Both the position numbers and the translations under genes were made by a program. 44,716 nt of DNA from Clostridiaceae bacterium (GTDB lineage Bacteria; Bacillota; Clostridia; Peptostreptococcales; Natronincolaceae), in the NCBI GenBank assembly GCA_020832135.1, contig JAFIFG010000004.1, positions 1 to 44,716 on the forward strand, in the 5' to 3' direction. The notes beneath the pieces were generated by a model. The model was not told the DNA's origin. It did not search any database and saw only the letters and a program-made list of their open reading frames with translations. Positions within the stretch are counted from its first letter, which is position 1. The number at the start of each line of letters is the position of its first letter. Below are positions 8,504 through 18,035 of this stretch, one piece after another.

Positions 8504-9082
8504 CTAAAAAGTTTCCCAATGAAGCACTTCCTGTAGAGACCTTTTTGTTACTTCAGGATTTTCAGCACTATAACCTAATGCAATCATGGATATTAGAGCA
8601 TAGTTTGATGGAACACCCAATAGGTTGTTAATTTTTTCAGCATTTTTAACTTGGTCTGGCAATGGTTTACAGGGCATTCCTTCACACCAAGCTATGTCAT
8701 CTTCACCTTGATAAAGTCCCTTTGCACCTGCTACCCAACAGCTTTTAAGTCCATGAATATCTGCTGCAGTAATCATTGTTTGTGTTGCGGCACAGCCATC
8801 TTCAAGAAAGTATTCTGTGCTTTCAGCATTACAAAGCACAAGAATAACCGCACCTGCATCCTTTACAAAGTCCGAGCTTTTGTGAAAGGTAGATATATTC
8901 TCAAGTTTGTCTTTATCTGTCACGACAATAAATTCCCATGGTTGAAGGTTTCTCGCGGTAGGCGCCAATCTGCCACAGTCAACAATATCCTCTAATACCT
9001 TAAGGTCAATAGGAGTAGCATTAAATTTCCTTACACTTCTAATTCTCTTTAGAAATTCAGTAGAATATTGAATGTTTTCCAT
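8504..9082 (-). CDS. Nitroreductase family protein (FMN-dependent)
   Basis: A 192-residue flavoenzyme of the nitroreductase fold. The RIRSVRKFNATPID opening (the RxSxRxF FMN-phosphate motif) and DCGRLAPTARNLQPWEFIVV are diagnostic. A C-terminal ALISMIALGY segment is typical. Members reduce nitro compounds, quinones or flavins with NAD(P)H. The start is the ATG at 9082, preceded by GGGGGGAT; a longer frame to 9142 has no such signal. It stands alone, between its own terminator and the citrate-lyase operon end. The true substrate cannot be read from the sequence. Confidence 0.88.
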   Translation of the reverse strand: MENIQYSTEFLKRIRSVRKFNATPIDLKVLEDIVDCGRLAPTARNLQPWEFIVVTDKDKLENISTFHKSSDFVKDAGAVILVLCNAESTEYFLEDGCAATQTMITAADIHGLKSCWVAGAKGLYQGEDDIAWCEGMPCKPLPDQVKNAEKINNLLGVPSNYALISMIALGYSAENPEVTKRSLQEVLHWETF

Positions 9083-9238
9083 TATTATCCCCCCAACATA
9101 ATTTTTATACTGACTATACAATCTTTTCATATAAATACCCATAAATTTCTATATTAACTAAAGAAATACTATATATTATAAAAATCTTCATATTATCAGT
9201 AAAGTTCTTTGTTCTATCTTTATTAAAAATAAAATAAC

Positions 9239-9285
9239 AAGCATAATTAAAAGCCCTTCAAAAGGAAGGACTTTTAATTATGCTT
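9239..9285 (-). terminator. Terminator of the glutamate-fermentation operon
   Basis: A 21-bp stem with one mismatch (9239-9259 with 9265-9285) and a 5-base loop, overlapping the last bases of citF. Leftward it is followed by the U-rich TTATTTTATTTTTAATAA. It ends the ten-gene operon that begins near 19000. Confidence 0.85.
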
Positions 9286-10819
9286 ATATCTTTTTAACCG
9301 TATCAATAACCGTACCATCTCTATATTCAATCACTGCTACCAACTGATCCTCTGCTTCTATTTTTTCAGGTGTTCCTGTCATCTTTTCAGCTATTTGTTT
9401 TAATTCTTCTATTGACATAATAGGCAGCTTTGTTTTTTCTAATTTCTCTATTAAATCCTGTCTTTTGGGATTCACAGCTATACCTCTTTCTGTAACCAGG
9501 ACATCAATAGTTTCTCCAGGAGTAGTGACAGTAGTAACATCATCAACCACAATAGGCAACCTTCCCTTTACAAGCTGTGTAACAACAATAGCTAACTTTG
9601 CTCCAGCAGCAGTATCGCTATGTCCTCCTGAACCTCCCATAATCATGCCATTAGATCCAGTTGTAACATTGGCATTGAAGGCTGTGTCTATTTCAGTAGC
9701 TCCTAAAATCATCACATCTAGGTTATTTACAACAGCACCTTTATTATGGGGATTACCATACATAGAAGCTGACATGTTTTGATGTCTTTTGTTTTCTCTA
9801 TAGGATTCTACTGCCTTTAAATCAAAGCATTGTACATCAAAAAGGGATTCGAATAATCCTTCTTCAAACATTTCAACCATGTAGCCAGTGATTCCACCGG
9901 CAGCAAAACTTCCCTTTATGTCTTTTTGTTGCATCAACTTTTTTACATAATCAGCTACTGCTAAAGAAGTTCCCCCGGCTCCTGTCTGAAAAGAAAAACC
10001 TTTCTTTAATAACCCAGATGCTTCAATGACCTCCGAAGTCATTTTTGCTATTTTTAAGCCAACAGGATCCTTAGTAATTTGGGTAGTTCCAGATACAATC
10101 CCATTAGGGTCTCCAATACTTTCTACCTCAACAACAAAATCTATATATTCTTGAGTAATCTCAATTGGACAAGCTGGGTAAGGTATAAGATTATCAGTGA
10201 TAGCCACTACTTTTTCAGCATACATAGCATCCGGCACAGCATAACCTAATGTTCCGCAGGCTGATTTCCCTTCTACACCATTGATATTACCATAGGTATC
10301 GCAGGTAGGTGCAGCAATAAAGGCTATATCAATTGAAATATCTCCTGATTCAATAGCTCGAGCTCTGCCTCCATGGGTATGCATAATAGCGGGATATTTT
10401 AACTCGCCTCTTGAAATGGCTTCAGCTACAGGTCCTGACATATAGTTAGCACAAATTCCAGTAACCATACCACTTTTCATGTGTTCAACAAGAGGTGCAT
10501 GTACTGGAAATATCGAACTAGCTGCAACCCTTATATCTTTAATGCCGGTTTTTGAAAGCTCTTCTAAAACCATATTGAGGACATAATCGCCATTTCTTAA
10601 ATGATGGTGAAAGGAAACCGTCATTCCATCTTTTATAGTACACTTTTCAATAGCATCTTTGATAGATGACAGTACTTTTTTTTCCGTTGGTTCTGCACTC
10701 TGTAGTTTTACAGCTTTTCGTTCTACCTCTCTTAAACTTGCAAAGGCACCTTTAAAGGCTTTAACGGTTCCATAGCCTTCGATATATTCTGGTATTTCTC
10801 TTCCAAGTATATTTTTCAT
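9284..10819 (-). CDS. citF: Citrate/citramalate lyase alpha subunit (CoA-transferase)
   Basis: A 511-residue CitF homologue, close to the usual length of about 510. The alpha subunit transfers the acyl-carrier thiol group from acetyl to (citra)malate. Family-typical stretches include GVEGKSACGTLGYAVPDAM, GGITGYMVEMFEEGLFESL and MGGSGGHSDTAAGAKLAIVV. Because it follows glutamate mutase, methylaspartase and mesaconase genes, the natural substrate is most likely (S)-citramalate, cleaved to acetate and pyruvate, rather than citrate; that is inference from context. The start is the ATG at 10819, with GAGGTGAAGG just upstream and 13 bases after citE. It is the last gene of the operon. Confidence 0.93.
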   Translation of the reverse strand: MKNILGREIPEYIEGYGTVKAFKGAFASLREVERKAVKLQSAEPTEKKVLSSIKDAIEKCTIKDGMTVSFHHHLRNGDYVLNMVLEELSKTGIKDIRVAASSIFPVHAPLVEHMKSGMVTGICANYMSGPVAEAISRGELKYPAIMHTHGGRARAIESGDISIDIAFIAAPTCDTYGNINGVEGKSACGTLGYAVPDAMYAEKVVAITDNLIPYPACPIEITQEYIDFVVEVESIGDPNGIVSGTTQITKDPVGLKIAKMTSEVIEASGLLKKGFSFQTGAGGTSLAVADYVKKLMQQKDIKGSFAAGGITGYMVEMFEEGLFESLFDVQCFDLKAVESYRENKRHQNMSASMYGNPHNKGAVVNNLDVMILGATEIDTAFNANVTTGSNGMIMGGSGGHSDTAAGAKLAIVVTQLVKGRLPIVVDDVTTVTTPGETIDVLVTERGIAVNPKRQDLIEKLEKTKLPIMSIEELKQIAEKMTGTPEKIEAEDQLVAVIEYRDGTVIDTVKKI

Positions 10820-10832
10820 ATCCTTCACCTCT

Positions 10833-11705
10833 TTATACCAAGCCAGCAAGCTTTGCTTTTTTTACTACGTTTTGTGCCCTTGCGATAATAGGTGCATCCA
10901 CCATTTTTCCGTCTAGGGAAAATACACCCTTACCTTCCCTTTGTGCTTCTTCCATTGCTTTGATTACCCGAAGTGCATATTTTATTTCCTCTTCAGCAGG
11001 TGCAAAAACTTCATGAATGGTATCTACTTGCCTCGGATTGATGGCAGCCTTTCCAGTCAGTCCTAAAGACTTTGCCTTATGAATGTCTTTGTTAAATCCT
11101 CGGCAGTCATTCATATCAGCAAAAGGGGTGTCTATAGCATCTACTTTACATGCTCTGCAGGTAGAGGCAACTTTACTTCTTGCATAAAATATTTCTTCAC
11201 CTTCCCTTGTTCTTTTAATACCAAGGTCAGCGGTTAAATCTTCTGCCCCCAATAGGACACCTATTGCTCTACTAGAGGTTCTAATAATACTATCTATATT
11301 TTCAAGGCCATAGGCCGTTTCTATCAAAGGGAAAATTTTTATGCTACCATGAGGAAAACCCTCTTGAGTTTCGATGCTACTAAGCATTTCGTCTACTATT
11401 TGTATGTCCTCTTCAGTTGCCTTTGGTACCATGATCGCATCAGGCTTTGCTTTTGCTATTTCCTCTACATCCTTTAAGCCGAAGGAAGATGAAAGGGGAT
11501 TTATTCTTACAACAACCTCTGTCCCATAGAATTCTACATTTTTTATAGCATTCCTTACTAATATTCTTGCTGCATCTTTTTCTGTTATACTTACTGCATC
11601 CTCAAGATCTAATATAATGCTATCTGCTCCTAGGATTCCTGCATTTTGTAGCATACTAGGGTTATTCCCTGGCATAAAAAGCATGGTTCTTCTAAGTCTT
11701 TCCAT
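10833..11705 (-). CDS. citE: Citrate/citramalate lyase beta subunit (HpcH/HpaI aldolase fold)
   Basis: A 290-residue CitE homologue that would cleave citramalyl-ACP to pyruvate and acetyl-ACP. The sequence shows RRTMLFMPGNNPSML, LDLEDAVSITEKDAAR (Mg-binding acidic residue), IKIFPLIETAYGLENID and LLGAEDLTADLG, all typical of the CitE TIM barrel. The start is the ATG at 11705 behind GGGGTGAG; the TTG one codon upstream is not needed. Flanked by citD (11 bases before) and citF (13 bases after), as in known citrate and citramalate lyase operons. Confidence 0.95.
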   Translation of the reverse strand: MERLRRTMLFMPGNNPSMLQNAGILGADSIILDLEDAVSITEKDAARILVRNAIKNVEFYGTEVVVRINPLSSSFGLKDVEEIAKAKPDAIMVPKATEEDIQIVDEMLSSIETQEGFPHGSIKIFPLIETAYGLENIDSIIRTSSRAIGVLLGAEDLTADLGIKRTREGEEIFYARSKVASTCRACKVDAIDTPFADMNDCRGFNKDIHKAKSLGLTGKAAINPRQVDTIHEVFAPAEEEIKYALRVIKAMEEAQREGKGVFSLDGKMVDAPIIARAQNVVKKAKLAGLV

Positions 11706-11716
11706 CAACTCACCCC

Positions 11717-11980
11717 TTACATCCCTCTTTTTACTGCTGTTTCTACCCTTGCCTTTATTGTATAGTCAAGAGCACCTCTATCCTTGGCAGAAAGATGAAT
11801 ATTTTTAATATTTAATGCTTCTAACGTTTCTAGAATTACTTCTTTAATCTTTTTTCCAAATTGCTTCATAACAATGCTTTCCAGTTCAATGATAATACCG
11901 CCCTCATCATTAGGTTGAACAATCACATATATATCGTTTGACTCCATAGTTCCTGCCTTTGCAGGAGTTTTTATATCCAT
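11717..11980 (-). CDS. citD: Citrate/citramalate lyase acyl carrier protein (gamma subunit)
   Basis: An 87-residue acyl carrier protein carrying the phosphoribosyl-dephospho-CoA prosthetic group. The motif AGTMESNDIYV matches the CitD attachment site, whose serine is normally residue 14. Starting at the ATG at 11980 (MDIKTPAKAG...) puts this serine exactly at position 14. That ATG also lies eight bases after AGGTG, whereas the ATG two codons earlier is only two bases from it. The genes that build and attach the prosthetic group and acetylate it (citG, citX, citC) are not in the window. Confidence 0.9.
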   Translation of the reverse strand: MDIKTPAKAGTMESNDIYVIVQPNDEGGIIIELESIVMKQFGKKIKEVILETLEALNIKNIHLSAKDRGALDYTIKARVETAVKRGM

Positions 11981-11991
11981 ACCCATAACAC

Positions 11992-12549
11992 CTACCTTAG
12001 TGTTTTAAAATATTCCTGCTGTCCAATTTCATAATAATTATTTCCTTCAGCATCTATTACCACTACTAAAGGAAGGTCTTCTACATAAAGCTTTCTTATT
12101 GCTTCTGCTCCTAAATCCTCATAGGCAATAACTTCTGAAGTCTTAACACATTTTGCAGTTAAGGCTGCTGCTCCACCAATGGCTGCAAAGTAAACAGCAC
12201 CGCATTTCTTCATGGTATTAATAACAGCATCACTTCTTTTACCTTTTCCAATCATGCCCTTTAATCCATTTTCCAGAAGAGGTGGTGTATAGGAATCCAT
12301 TCTATAACTAGTGGTAGGTCCTGCTGATCCTATAGGCTGTCCTTCTTTTGCCGGAGTAGGTCCCACATAGTAAATAACTTGTTCTTCTATATCAAAAGGC
12401 AGTTCTTTTCCTTCTTCTAATAAATCAACTAACCTTTTATGAGCAGCATCTCTAGCAGTATAAATAATTCCAGTAAGTAGAACACTATCTCCTACTTTTA
12501 AACTCTTAACCTTATCCTCTGTTAGAGGCATAGTTATTCTTTTGCTCAT
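11992..12549 (-). CDS. Class I fumarase/mesaconase-type hydratase, beta subunit
   Basis: A 185-residue homologue of the C-terminal domain of iron-sulfur class I fumarase (FumB-type subunit). Visible are DSVLLTGIIYTARDAAHKRL, GPTPAKEGQPIGSAGPTTSYRM and KKCGAVYFAAIGGAAAL. Together with the alpha subunit encoded 13 bases upstream it forms an oxygen-sensitive 4Fe-4S hydro-lyase. In this operon the likely reaction is hydration of mesaconate to (S)-citramalate; fumarase activity is possible too. I place the start at the ATG at 12549, because AGGAGGTTAG precedes it. The longer frame to 12594 would overlap the alpha subunit. Confidence 0.92.
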   Translation of the reverse strand: MSKRITMPLTEDKVKSLKVGDSVLLTGIIYTARDAAHKRLVDLLEEGKELPFDIEEQVIYYVGPTPAKEGQPIGSAGPTTSYRMDSYTPPLLENGLKGMIGKGKRSDAVINTMKKCGAVYFAAIGGAAALTAKCVKTSEVIAYEDLGAEAIRKLYVEDLPLVVVIDAEGNNYYEIGQQEYFKTLR

Positions 12550-12562
12550 TTTAACTAACCTC

Positions 12563-13405
12563 CTATATGTGGGCTTCCCCATGTCTAGTTGCATGACAGT
12601 TTATATTTACTGCAACCGGTAGCCCTGCAATATGGGTTCCATAGGTTTCAATGTTCACTGCTAGGGCAGTAGTTCTACCACCAAAGCCCTGTGGTCCTAT
12701 CCCTAAATCATTAATTGCATTTAATAGTTCTTCTTCTAGTTCTGCATAAAGAGGTTTCTCATTTCTTTCACTGGTAGATCTTAAAAGAGCTTTTTTTGCA
12801 AGAAAAGCTGCCTTATCAAAGGTTCCTCCAATACCAATTCCTACAACAATAGGAGGGCAGGGATTTGGTCCTGCCTCCCTCACTACTTGTAGTACAAAGT
12901 CTTTGACTCCTTCTATTCCATCTGCCGGTTTTAGCATTTTAAGTTGACTCATATTTTCACTACCGAATCCTTTTGGAGCAACTATAACCTTAAAATCATC
13001 GCCTGGCACAACGTTGTAATAAATAACTGCTGGAGTATTATCCTTTGTGTTTATTCTTTCGATTGGATCACTTACAACTGACTTTCTTAAAAGACCCTCA
13101 GTATAACCCTGTCTTACCCCTTCATGAATAGCTTCTTCTAGACTACCTCCTACAATATGAACTTCCTGACCTACTTCTAGAAATACTACAGCCATTCCTG
13201 TATCTTGACACATGGGTCTTTCTTCATTTTTAGCTATATCAGCATTTTCTATAAGTATATCTATGATATTTTTAGCCATTGGAAAGCTTTCTTTTGCCTT
13301 CGCCTCCTGAAATCTTTCTCTTATATCATCTGTAAGATTATAGTTTGCATCTATACAAAGCTTTTTGACAGTTTCAGTAATCTTAGAAACGTGTAACTCT
13401 CTCAT
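12563..13405 (-). CDS. Class I fumarase/mesaconase-type hydratase, alpha subunit
   Basis: A 280-residue homologue of the N-terminal domain of class I fumarase, which carries the catalytic 4Fe-4S cluster. Candidate cluster cysteines are in RPMCQDTGMAVV, GPNPCPPIVVGIGIGG and VNINCHATRHGEAHI. The pair with the beta subunit is the split form common in anaerobes. Downstream of methylaspartate ammonia-lyase it is most sensibly mesaconase. The start ATG (13403-13405) overlaps the mal stop codon by one base, so the two are translationally coupled; AGGAGTG provides the ribosome binding site. Confidence 0.93.
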   Translation of the reverse strand: MRELHVSKITETVKKLCIDANYNLTDDIRERFQEAKAKESFPMAKNIIDILIENADIAKNEERPMCQDTGMAVVFLEVGQEVHIVGGSLEEAIHEGVRQGYTEGLLRKSVVSDPIERINTKDNTPAVIYYNVVPGDDFKVIVAPKGFGSENMSQLKMLKPADGIEGVKDFVLQVVREAGPNPCPPIVVGIGIGGTFDKAAFLAKKALLRSTSERNEKPLYAELEEELLNAINDLGIGPQGFGGRTTALAVNIETYGTHIAGLPVAVNINCHATRHGEAHI

Positions 13406-14691
13406 TACATTGCACTCCTATTGATTTCTTCTCCTGTTTCCATTAGTGCCAATTGTCTTCTTTTAGCCAATGTTAGAACTCTGTTCATTTCATTATAAAC
13501 AATCATAAAACCTTCATCTACACCCATGCCTGGTTTTGCAAGACACTGATCAGCTCCACAAGCAATAGCTATATTTGTACATATTTGAGCAGATCTATCT
13601 GTTTCGTTACAGGTTCCACCAGAATAAGCTCCAACACCATTTTCTTTGCAATAAAGAATAGCTTCCACTATATTGTTAACTCCACCAAGATCTGGCGTTT
13701 TGATTTGAACCATGTCTGCTGCTTCTTCATCTACAAATAGTTTTATATCTTCCCATGTATTACACCATTCATCAGCAACAAGTTCAACACCGATTCCTTT
13801 TTTCTTAAGGGCCATTCTTAATTCCTTAAGCGCTTTTACTTGACCATCTCTATTTTCAACATCCATAGGACCTTCTATTCTAAGTTTAAAAGGTGCTGCA
13901 GCTTTTTCAAGCTCTCCAAGATAATTACTCATTTTTTCAATGTCATTATCAAATGCAATACCAATTGTTCCATATACATCAATATGCAGTACGAAGTTAT
14001 CCTCTTCACTCGCTCTAAGAGCTTCTATTCTGTTTTTTAGCCAGCCTACATATTCCTTCAGTTTGCCACCATCTTTTCCTAACTTTGTATCAACATTGTT
14101 AATTAATCCATGAGGAAGAACGTCGGCACCCTTGATAATCATTTTATCTACATTGTTATATCTATCATCTCCACATTGAGTGAAAATAGGAACTCTTTTC
14201 AAATCTACATTGGTATTATATTCTTCCTTAATCACCTCTGCCATAGTCATTTTCTTTACTTTTGCAGTGGCATCAAGAATTGATTGAGTGATTCCATATC
14301 TTATAGCTGTATGCAGTTTTTTTCCTTCTACTTGCATATTATCTATCTCTTCAGCAAGTTCTTTAAAATTTACTATTTCTCTTCCAATAAGTTTTGGTGA
14401 AATATGTTCTTCTATCAGTGGTATAAATTCATCTGCAAGAAACAGAGGATCTCTACCTCCTGCCCCTGAGTATTGAACTGCTGCACAGTCTCCATATGCC
14501 ACCTGACCATCTTCTAGGATAAGCATAACTGAAATAGATTCTCCCGCCTGTCTTACATTTGTAAAACCTTCAGTAACAGCTTCTCCTACGTAAGTGAATC
14601 CATCCTGCTCTGCACCTTTTTTAATAGCTCTTTGATCATCAAAGTAAAAACCCGTTTTTCCTGCGGAGCATACGATATCTATAATTTTCAT
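13405..14691 (-). CDS. mal: Methylaspartate ammonia-lyase
   Basis: A 428-residue enzyme of the enolase superfamily that removes ammonia from (2S,3S)-3-methylaspartate to give mesaconate. The opening (MKIIDIVCSAGKTGFYFDDQ), QYSGAGGRDPLF, and VQIKTPDLGG with the catalytic lysine match the clostridial enzyme, as does the GAYSGGTCNETDRS segment. Metal-binding acidic residues occur in HIDVYGTIG, RIEGPMD and VADEWCN. It follows glmE with 28 bases between and is coupled to the mesaconase alpha gene. This is the diagnostic gene for the 3-methylaspartate route of glutamate fermentation. Confidence 0.97.
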   Translation of the reverse strand: MKIIDIVCSAGKTGFYFDDQRAIKKGAEQDGFTYVGEAVTEGFTNVRQAGESISVMLILEDGQVAYGDCAAVQYSGAGGRDPLFLADEFIPLIEEHISPKLIGREIVNFKELAEEIDNMQVEGKKLHTAIRYGITQSILDATAKVKKMTMAEVIKEEYNTNVDLKRVPIFTQCGDDRYNNVDKMIIKGADVLPHGLINNVDTKLGKDGGKLKEYVGWLKNRIEALRASEEDNFVLHIDVYGTIGIAFDNDIEKMSNYLGELEKAAAPFKLRIEGPMDVENRDGQVKALKELRMALKKKGIGVELVADEWCNTWEDIKLFVDEEAADMVQIKTPDLGGVNNIVEAILYCKENGVGAYSGGTCNETDRSAQICTNIAIACGADQCLAKPGMGVDEGFMIVYNEMNRVLTLAKRRQLALMETGEEINRSAM

Positions 14692-14719
14692 GTTAATGAT
14701 TCCTCCAGTTTTTAGTATG

Positions 14720-16174
14720 TTATTTGCCTTCAGGTCTACCTACAAGTGTTCCTTTACCAACAGCATAAATATCATCAACAACCATTTGGAAGCTAACATC
14801 TCTTCCTTCTACTTTTGCTCTTTCCTCTAGTAATTGTTTATTAAAGTCCTTCACATCTTGACTCATTGGAATATTACCAAACTCTAAATATCTAACTGCA
14901 CCGTTATTATCTCTAGCTGGTAGTATTTTCCCTGCATTGTAGTTACTTGGAGCAAATGGAATATCCATAACACCTGTTTGGAATGCTTTTACAGCTCCCA
15001 CTGCAAGATCTCCTTTTCCTAACTCAAACACTTTGTCTAATATACACTTTGTTTCAGCTTTTATTAGATTGATTTCTAATTCTAATTCCTTTGACATAGG
15101 CATGTGTTGACCTTTTAGTAGATTTAAGACTTGTTTTGTTGCTTTTATTCCTTGTGCATTTGCCTCCATCGTTGGTATTCCAATAGCCTCGTGAGGTGTT
15201 TTAACAATTACCTTTGTAGCTCCTGCTAATGCAGCGGTTGCTGCTCCCCACGAAATAACACCAAATGATTTTGATTCATCTGCAGGGAATCCTCCCATCC
15301 ATTGATGAAATACTGTTGTCAATTCTATATCGTAACCATAGGTTGTAAAATATTCCTCTGCCTGCTGTATAAGTCCTCTAATTGCAGCAACATCCTGCAC
15401 TAAATTTCCACATTGTCCATACCCTAAAGTTAAGTTTTTTACACCTTGTTCAGCGGCTAGAAGTCCCTCTATAATTGCTACTGCATTAGACATACTTGGA
15501 GGTACAAGGGTTCCTGTTAATGGACCAAATGGTTCTCTATTTATTTTAACGCCCATTTCTTCATAAAGACCTGTGACTCTATCACAATATTGCCAATCAC
15601 GTATGGTTTTTTCTAAGCTTACACTTTTAGCATAAGGAATATTATAGGATATACCCCCACCCTCATTAGATGTCCATCCGCCAGCATGAATAATTTCAGT
15701 AAGCAATCTTGCATCTGGTGTACCATGTCTTGCCTGTAGAGGAAGTTCTACAGCATCTAAAATTTTTCTGCAATTGTATACTCCATGGTTTACTACAGGA
15801 AAACCATTTAACATGGAACGTTTTTCTTTTATACTTTCTTGAATGCCTACTTCACATTCATTATATCTATTTTGTCTAGTATAACTATCAATGGTATTTG
15901 GTAGAAGATCTGCTCCACCCTCATTTTGAAGGTATTGTAGTAATTTAATGTGTTCATCTACTCCTGCTACCCCTGCTCTCGGCTGTGCTAGAGTAATTCC
16001 TTCTTCCTTTGCTTTTCTAAGTTTTGCAGCAAAATTTTTATGCTCTGGAACCTTTTTTAGATAATCTACCGCCTCTTGTAAATCTACATCTTTTCCTGTT
16101 TCCCAATGGGTTAAAACTTCTTTTCTTTCTTGCATAAATTCTGCTTCACTCAACTTTTTATTTTTAAGCTCCAT
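14720..16174 (-). CDS. glmE: Glutamate mutase epsilon subunit
   Basis: A 484-residue catalytic subunit of coenzyme B12-dependent glutamate mutase, which converts L-glutamate to 3-methylaspartate; the clostridial enzymes are about 483 residues. It shows [33 protein letters not shown] and [20 protein letters not shown], all typical of the TIM-barrel substrate and radical site. The ATG at 16174 follows GGAGGCAGAGAC closely. This start overlaps the end of glmL by 11 bases. It works with GlmS, the B12-binding subunit encoded two genes upstream. Confidence 0.97.
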   Translation of the reverse strand: MELKNKKLSEAEFMQERKEVLTHWETGKDVDLQEAVDYLKKVPEHKNFAAKLRKAKEEGITLAQPRAGVAGVDEHIKLLQYLQNEGGADLLPNTIDSYTRQNRYNECEVGIQESIKEKRSMLNGFPVVNHGVYNCRKILDAVELPLQARHGTPDARLLTEIIHAGGWTSNEGGGISYNIPYAKSVSLEKTIRDWQYCDRVTGLYEEMGVKINREPFGPLTGTLVPPSMSNAVAIIEGLLAAEQGVKNLTLGYGQCGNLVQDVAAIRGLIQQAEEYFTTYGYDIELTTVFHQWMGGFPADESKSFGVISWGAATAALAGATKVIVKTPHEAIGIPTMEANAQGIKATKQVLNLLKGQHMPMSKELELEINLIKAETKCILDKVFELGKGDLAVGAVKAFQTGVMDIPFAPSNYNAGKILPARDNNGAVRYLEFGNIPMSQDVKDFNKQLLEERAKVEGRDVSFQMVVDDIYAVGKGTLVGRPEGK

Positions 16175-17582
16175 GTCTCTGCCTCCTATTATATGATACA
16201 TTTGTAAGATGTTTTTTAAGTACTCTAATTGCTTTATCAGGATATTTCTCTGCCATTAAGCCCATTGCTGAAAGGATATAAGATTTATCTACCAACAACT
16301 CTGGATTTTGAGGCTTTAAATATTTACCATTTTCTTCACTGTATAAGCCAGCTCTTAATATCTTCTCAGGGTTATGACTATTGATTAATACACCACCGGT
16401 ACCTATTAAATACTTGACTTTAAGCAAGTCTTTCCCAGTTTGAGAATAAATTTTACCCATAGGTGTGTACATACTTTCTATCACACCTACATGTCTCTCC
16501 ATTGCAACTTCAGTTGCCGCCATACTTAAGGCTTCATCAAATTCTATTTCTTCATCAGTTTCTGGAATTTTATTAACATGCTCTGAAAGATATTGACATC
16601 TTTCTTGTACATTATATTTTAAATTAGGAGCAAACTTTTTTATCTTCCTTGTTGCTATAGATTGACATAGGGAATCTGCACTTACCCGCATACCTAAGTC
16701 CCCTTCAACAGTTCTCTTGGCATAGGGTTCCTGTAACCCTATTTGCATGGCTCCGGGCTTTGTAGGCTCACCATCAGCTATGGAATGAATATCCGTAGTA
16801 GCTCCTCCTATATCCACAATGATTAAATCTCCTATACCTTCTTCTTCATCTGTTCCATCAGCCAAGATTCTAGCTGCATTCAAAACCGCAGCAGGAGTTG
16901 GCATTAAAATACCATTAATAAATGCTTCAGCACCATCCATGCCTTTAGCATTAATAATTTTCTCCATAAATATTTCTCTAATGGCACTTCTTGCCGGTTC
17001 AACATTTAATGTATTTAATTTAGGCATGACATTGTCAGTGATTTTATAGTAGGTCCCATGCTCATTAAATATTTCTTCAATTTCATCGCTTGCCTTCGTA
17101 TTTCCAGCCACCACTACAGGTACATCCTTGACATTCTTGGCAATCATTTTCGCATTATGTAAGATGCAATCTTTATTGCCACCATCAGTTCCCCCCGCCA
17201 GAAGAATAATATCCGGTTTGTTTTCAAGCATATTCCTTATTTCTCTCAAGGTTAATTCGTGGCTATAAACACCTAATATCCTTGATCCAGCACCTAGTGC
17301 TGCTCTTTTTGCAGCTTCTGCTGTAAGGTCTGGCACTAAACCAACCGCTATCATCTTCAATCCACCAGCAGCACTGCTACATGCATATTTTTCGATAAAT
17401 TTTACATTTTTATCCTTACATTCTTCCTCCATAAGAGAGTAGGCATTTTGGAATCCAATCATGATATCACTCTCTACAGTAGTTAAAGCCTTCGTAGTGG
17501 TAATAATCTCTTCGTTTTCCATATCAACTGCTGTAAGCTTTGTATATGTGCTTCCAAAGTCAATTAATAATAATGCATCCAT
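16164..17582 (-). CDS. glmL: GlmL/MutL, glutamate mutase-associated ASKHA-type protein
   Basis: A 472-residue protein always found between the two glutamate mutase subunit genes. It begins [16 protein letters not shown], a phosphate-1 motif of the actin/Hsp70/hexokinase ATPase fold, and later has [14 protein letters not shown] and [11 protein letters not shown]. The family is thought to act as a reactivating or chaperone factor for the B12-dependent mutase; this is family knowledge, not seen directly. Good AAGGTGAT ribosome binding site. It begins 12 bases after glmS and overlaps glmE. Confidence 0.95.
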   Translation of the reverse strand: MDALLLIDFGSTYTKLTAVDMENEEIITTTKALTTVESDIMIGFQNAYSLMEEECKDKNVKFIEKYACSSAAGGLKMIAVGLVPDLTAEAAKRAALGAGSRILGVYSHELTLREIRNMLENKPDIILLAGGTDGGNKDCILHNAKMIAKNVKDVPVVVAGNTKASDEIEEIFNEHGTYYKITDNVMPKLNTLNVEPARSAIREIFMEKIINAKGMDGAEAFINGILMPTPAAVLNAARILADGTDEEEGIGDLIIVDIGGATTDIHSIADGEPTKPGAMQIGLQEPYAKRTVEGDLGMRVSADSLCQSIATRKIKKFAPNLKYNVQERCQYLSEHVNKIPETDEEIEFDEALSMAATEVAMERHVGVIESMYTPMGKIYSQTGKDLLKVKYLIGTGGVLINSHNPEKILRAGLYSEENGKYLKPQNPELLVDKSYILSAMGLMAEKYPDKAIRVLKKHLTNVSYNRRQRHGA

Positions 17583-17594
17583 TTTATCACCTTC

Positions 17595-18020
17595 TTATGA
17601 GATTTTTTTCAATTCTTGTTTTAAATCTTCTTTTAAATCTCTTATACCTTCTTCTGGTGATGTTCCTGGTGCATAAACACGATCAAATCCCATGTCTTCA
17701 AATCTCTTTTTCACTGACTCCCAGTCCTGCTTACCTACTACAAGGTTTCCTCCAGCATATAATAATATCCCTTTCAAACCTGCTTCTTCACACTTTTCTC
17801 TTAATCCTCTACAATCGATCTCCCCATGACCATAAAGAGATGATACTAAAATTGCTGATGCATTGGTCTCAATAGCTGCATTAATAAAATCCTCCTGTGA
17901 GCTTAATACACCAATATTTGTTATTTGAAATCCTGCCTCTGTGAATGCATAATCAAGCACCTTATTTCCAACCGCATGGCAATCTGCCCCTATAACACCT
18001 AATACTATATTTGTTTTCAT
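17595..18020 (-). CDS. glmS: Glutamate mutase sigma subunit (B12-binding)
   Basis: A 141-residue cobalamin-binding subunit. The DxHxxG motif is GADCHAVG, with the cobalt-ligating histidine at residue 15. The companion SLYGHGEID and GGNLVVGK segments complete the B12-binding fold. Length matches known GlmS proteins (about 137). Ribosome binding site AGGAGAGG. It is the first enzyme gene, 15 bases after the regulator gene. Confidence 0.97.
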   Translation of the reverse strand: MKTNIVLGVIGADCHAVGNKVLDYAFTEAGFQITNIGVLSSQEDFINAAIETNASAILVSSLYGHGEIDCRGLREKCEEAGLKGILLYAGGNLVVGKQDWESVKKRFEDMGFDRVYAPGTSPEEGIRDLKEDLKQELKKIS

Positions 18021-18035
18021 AATAATCCCCTCTCC

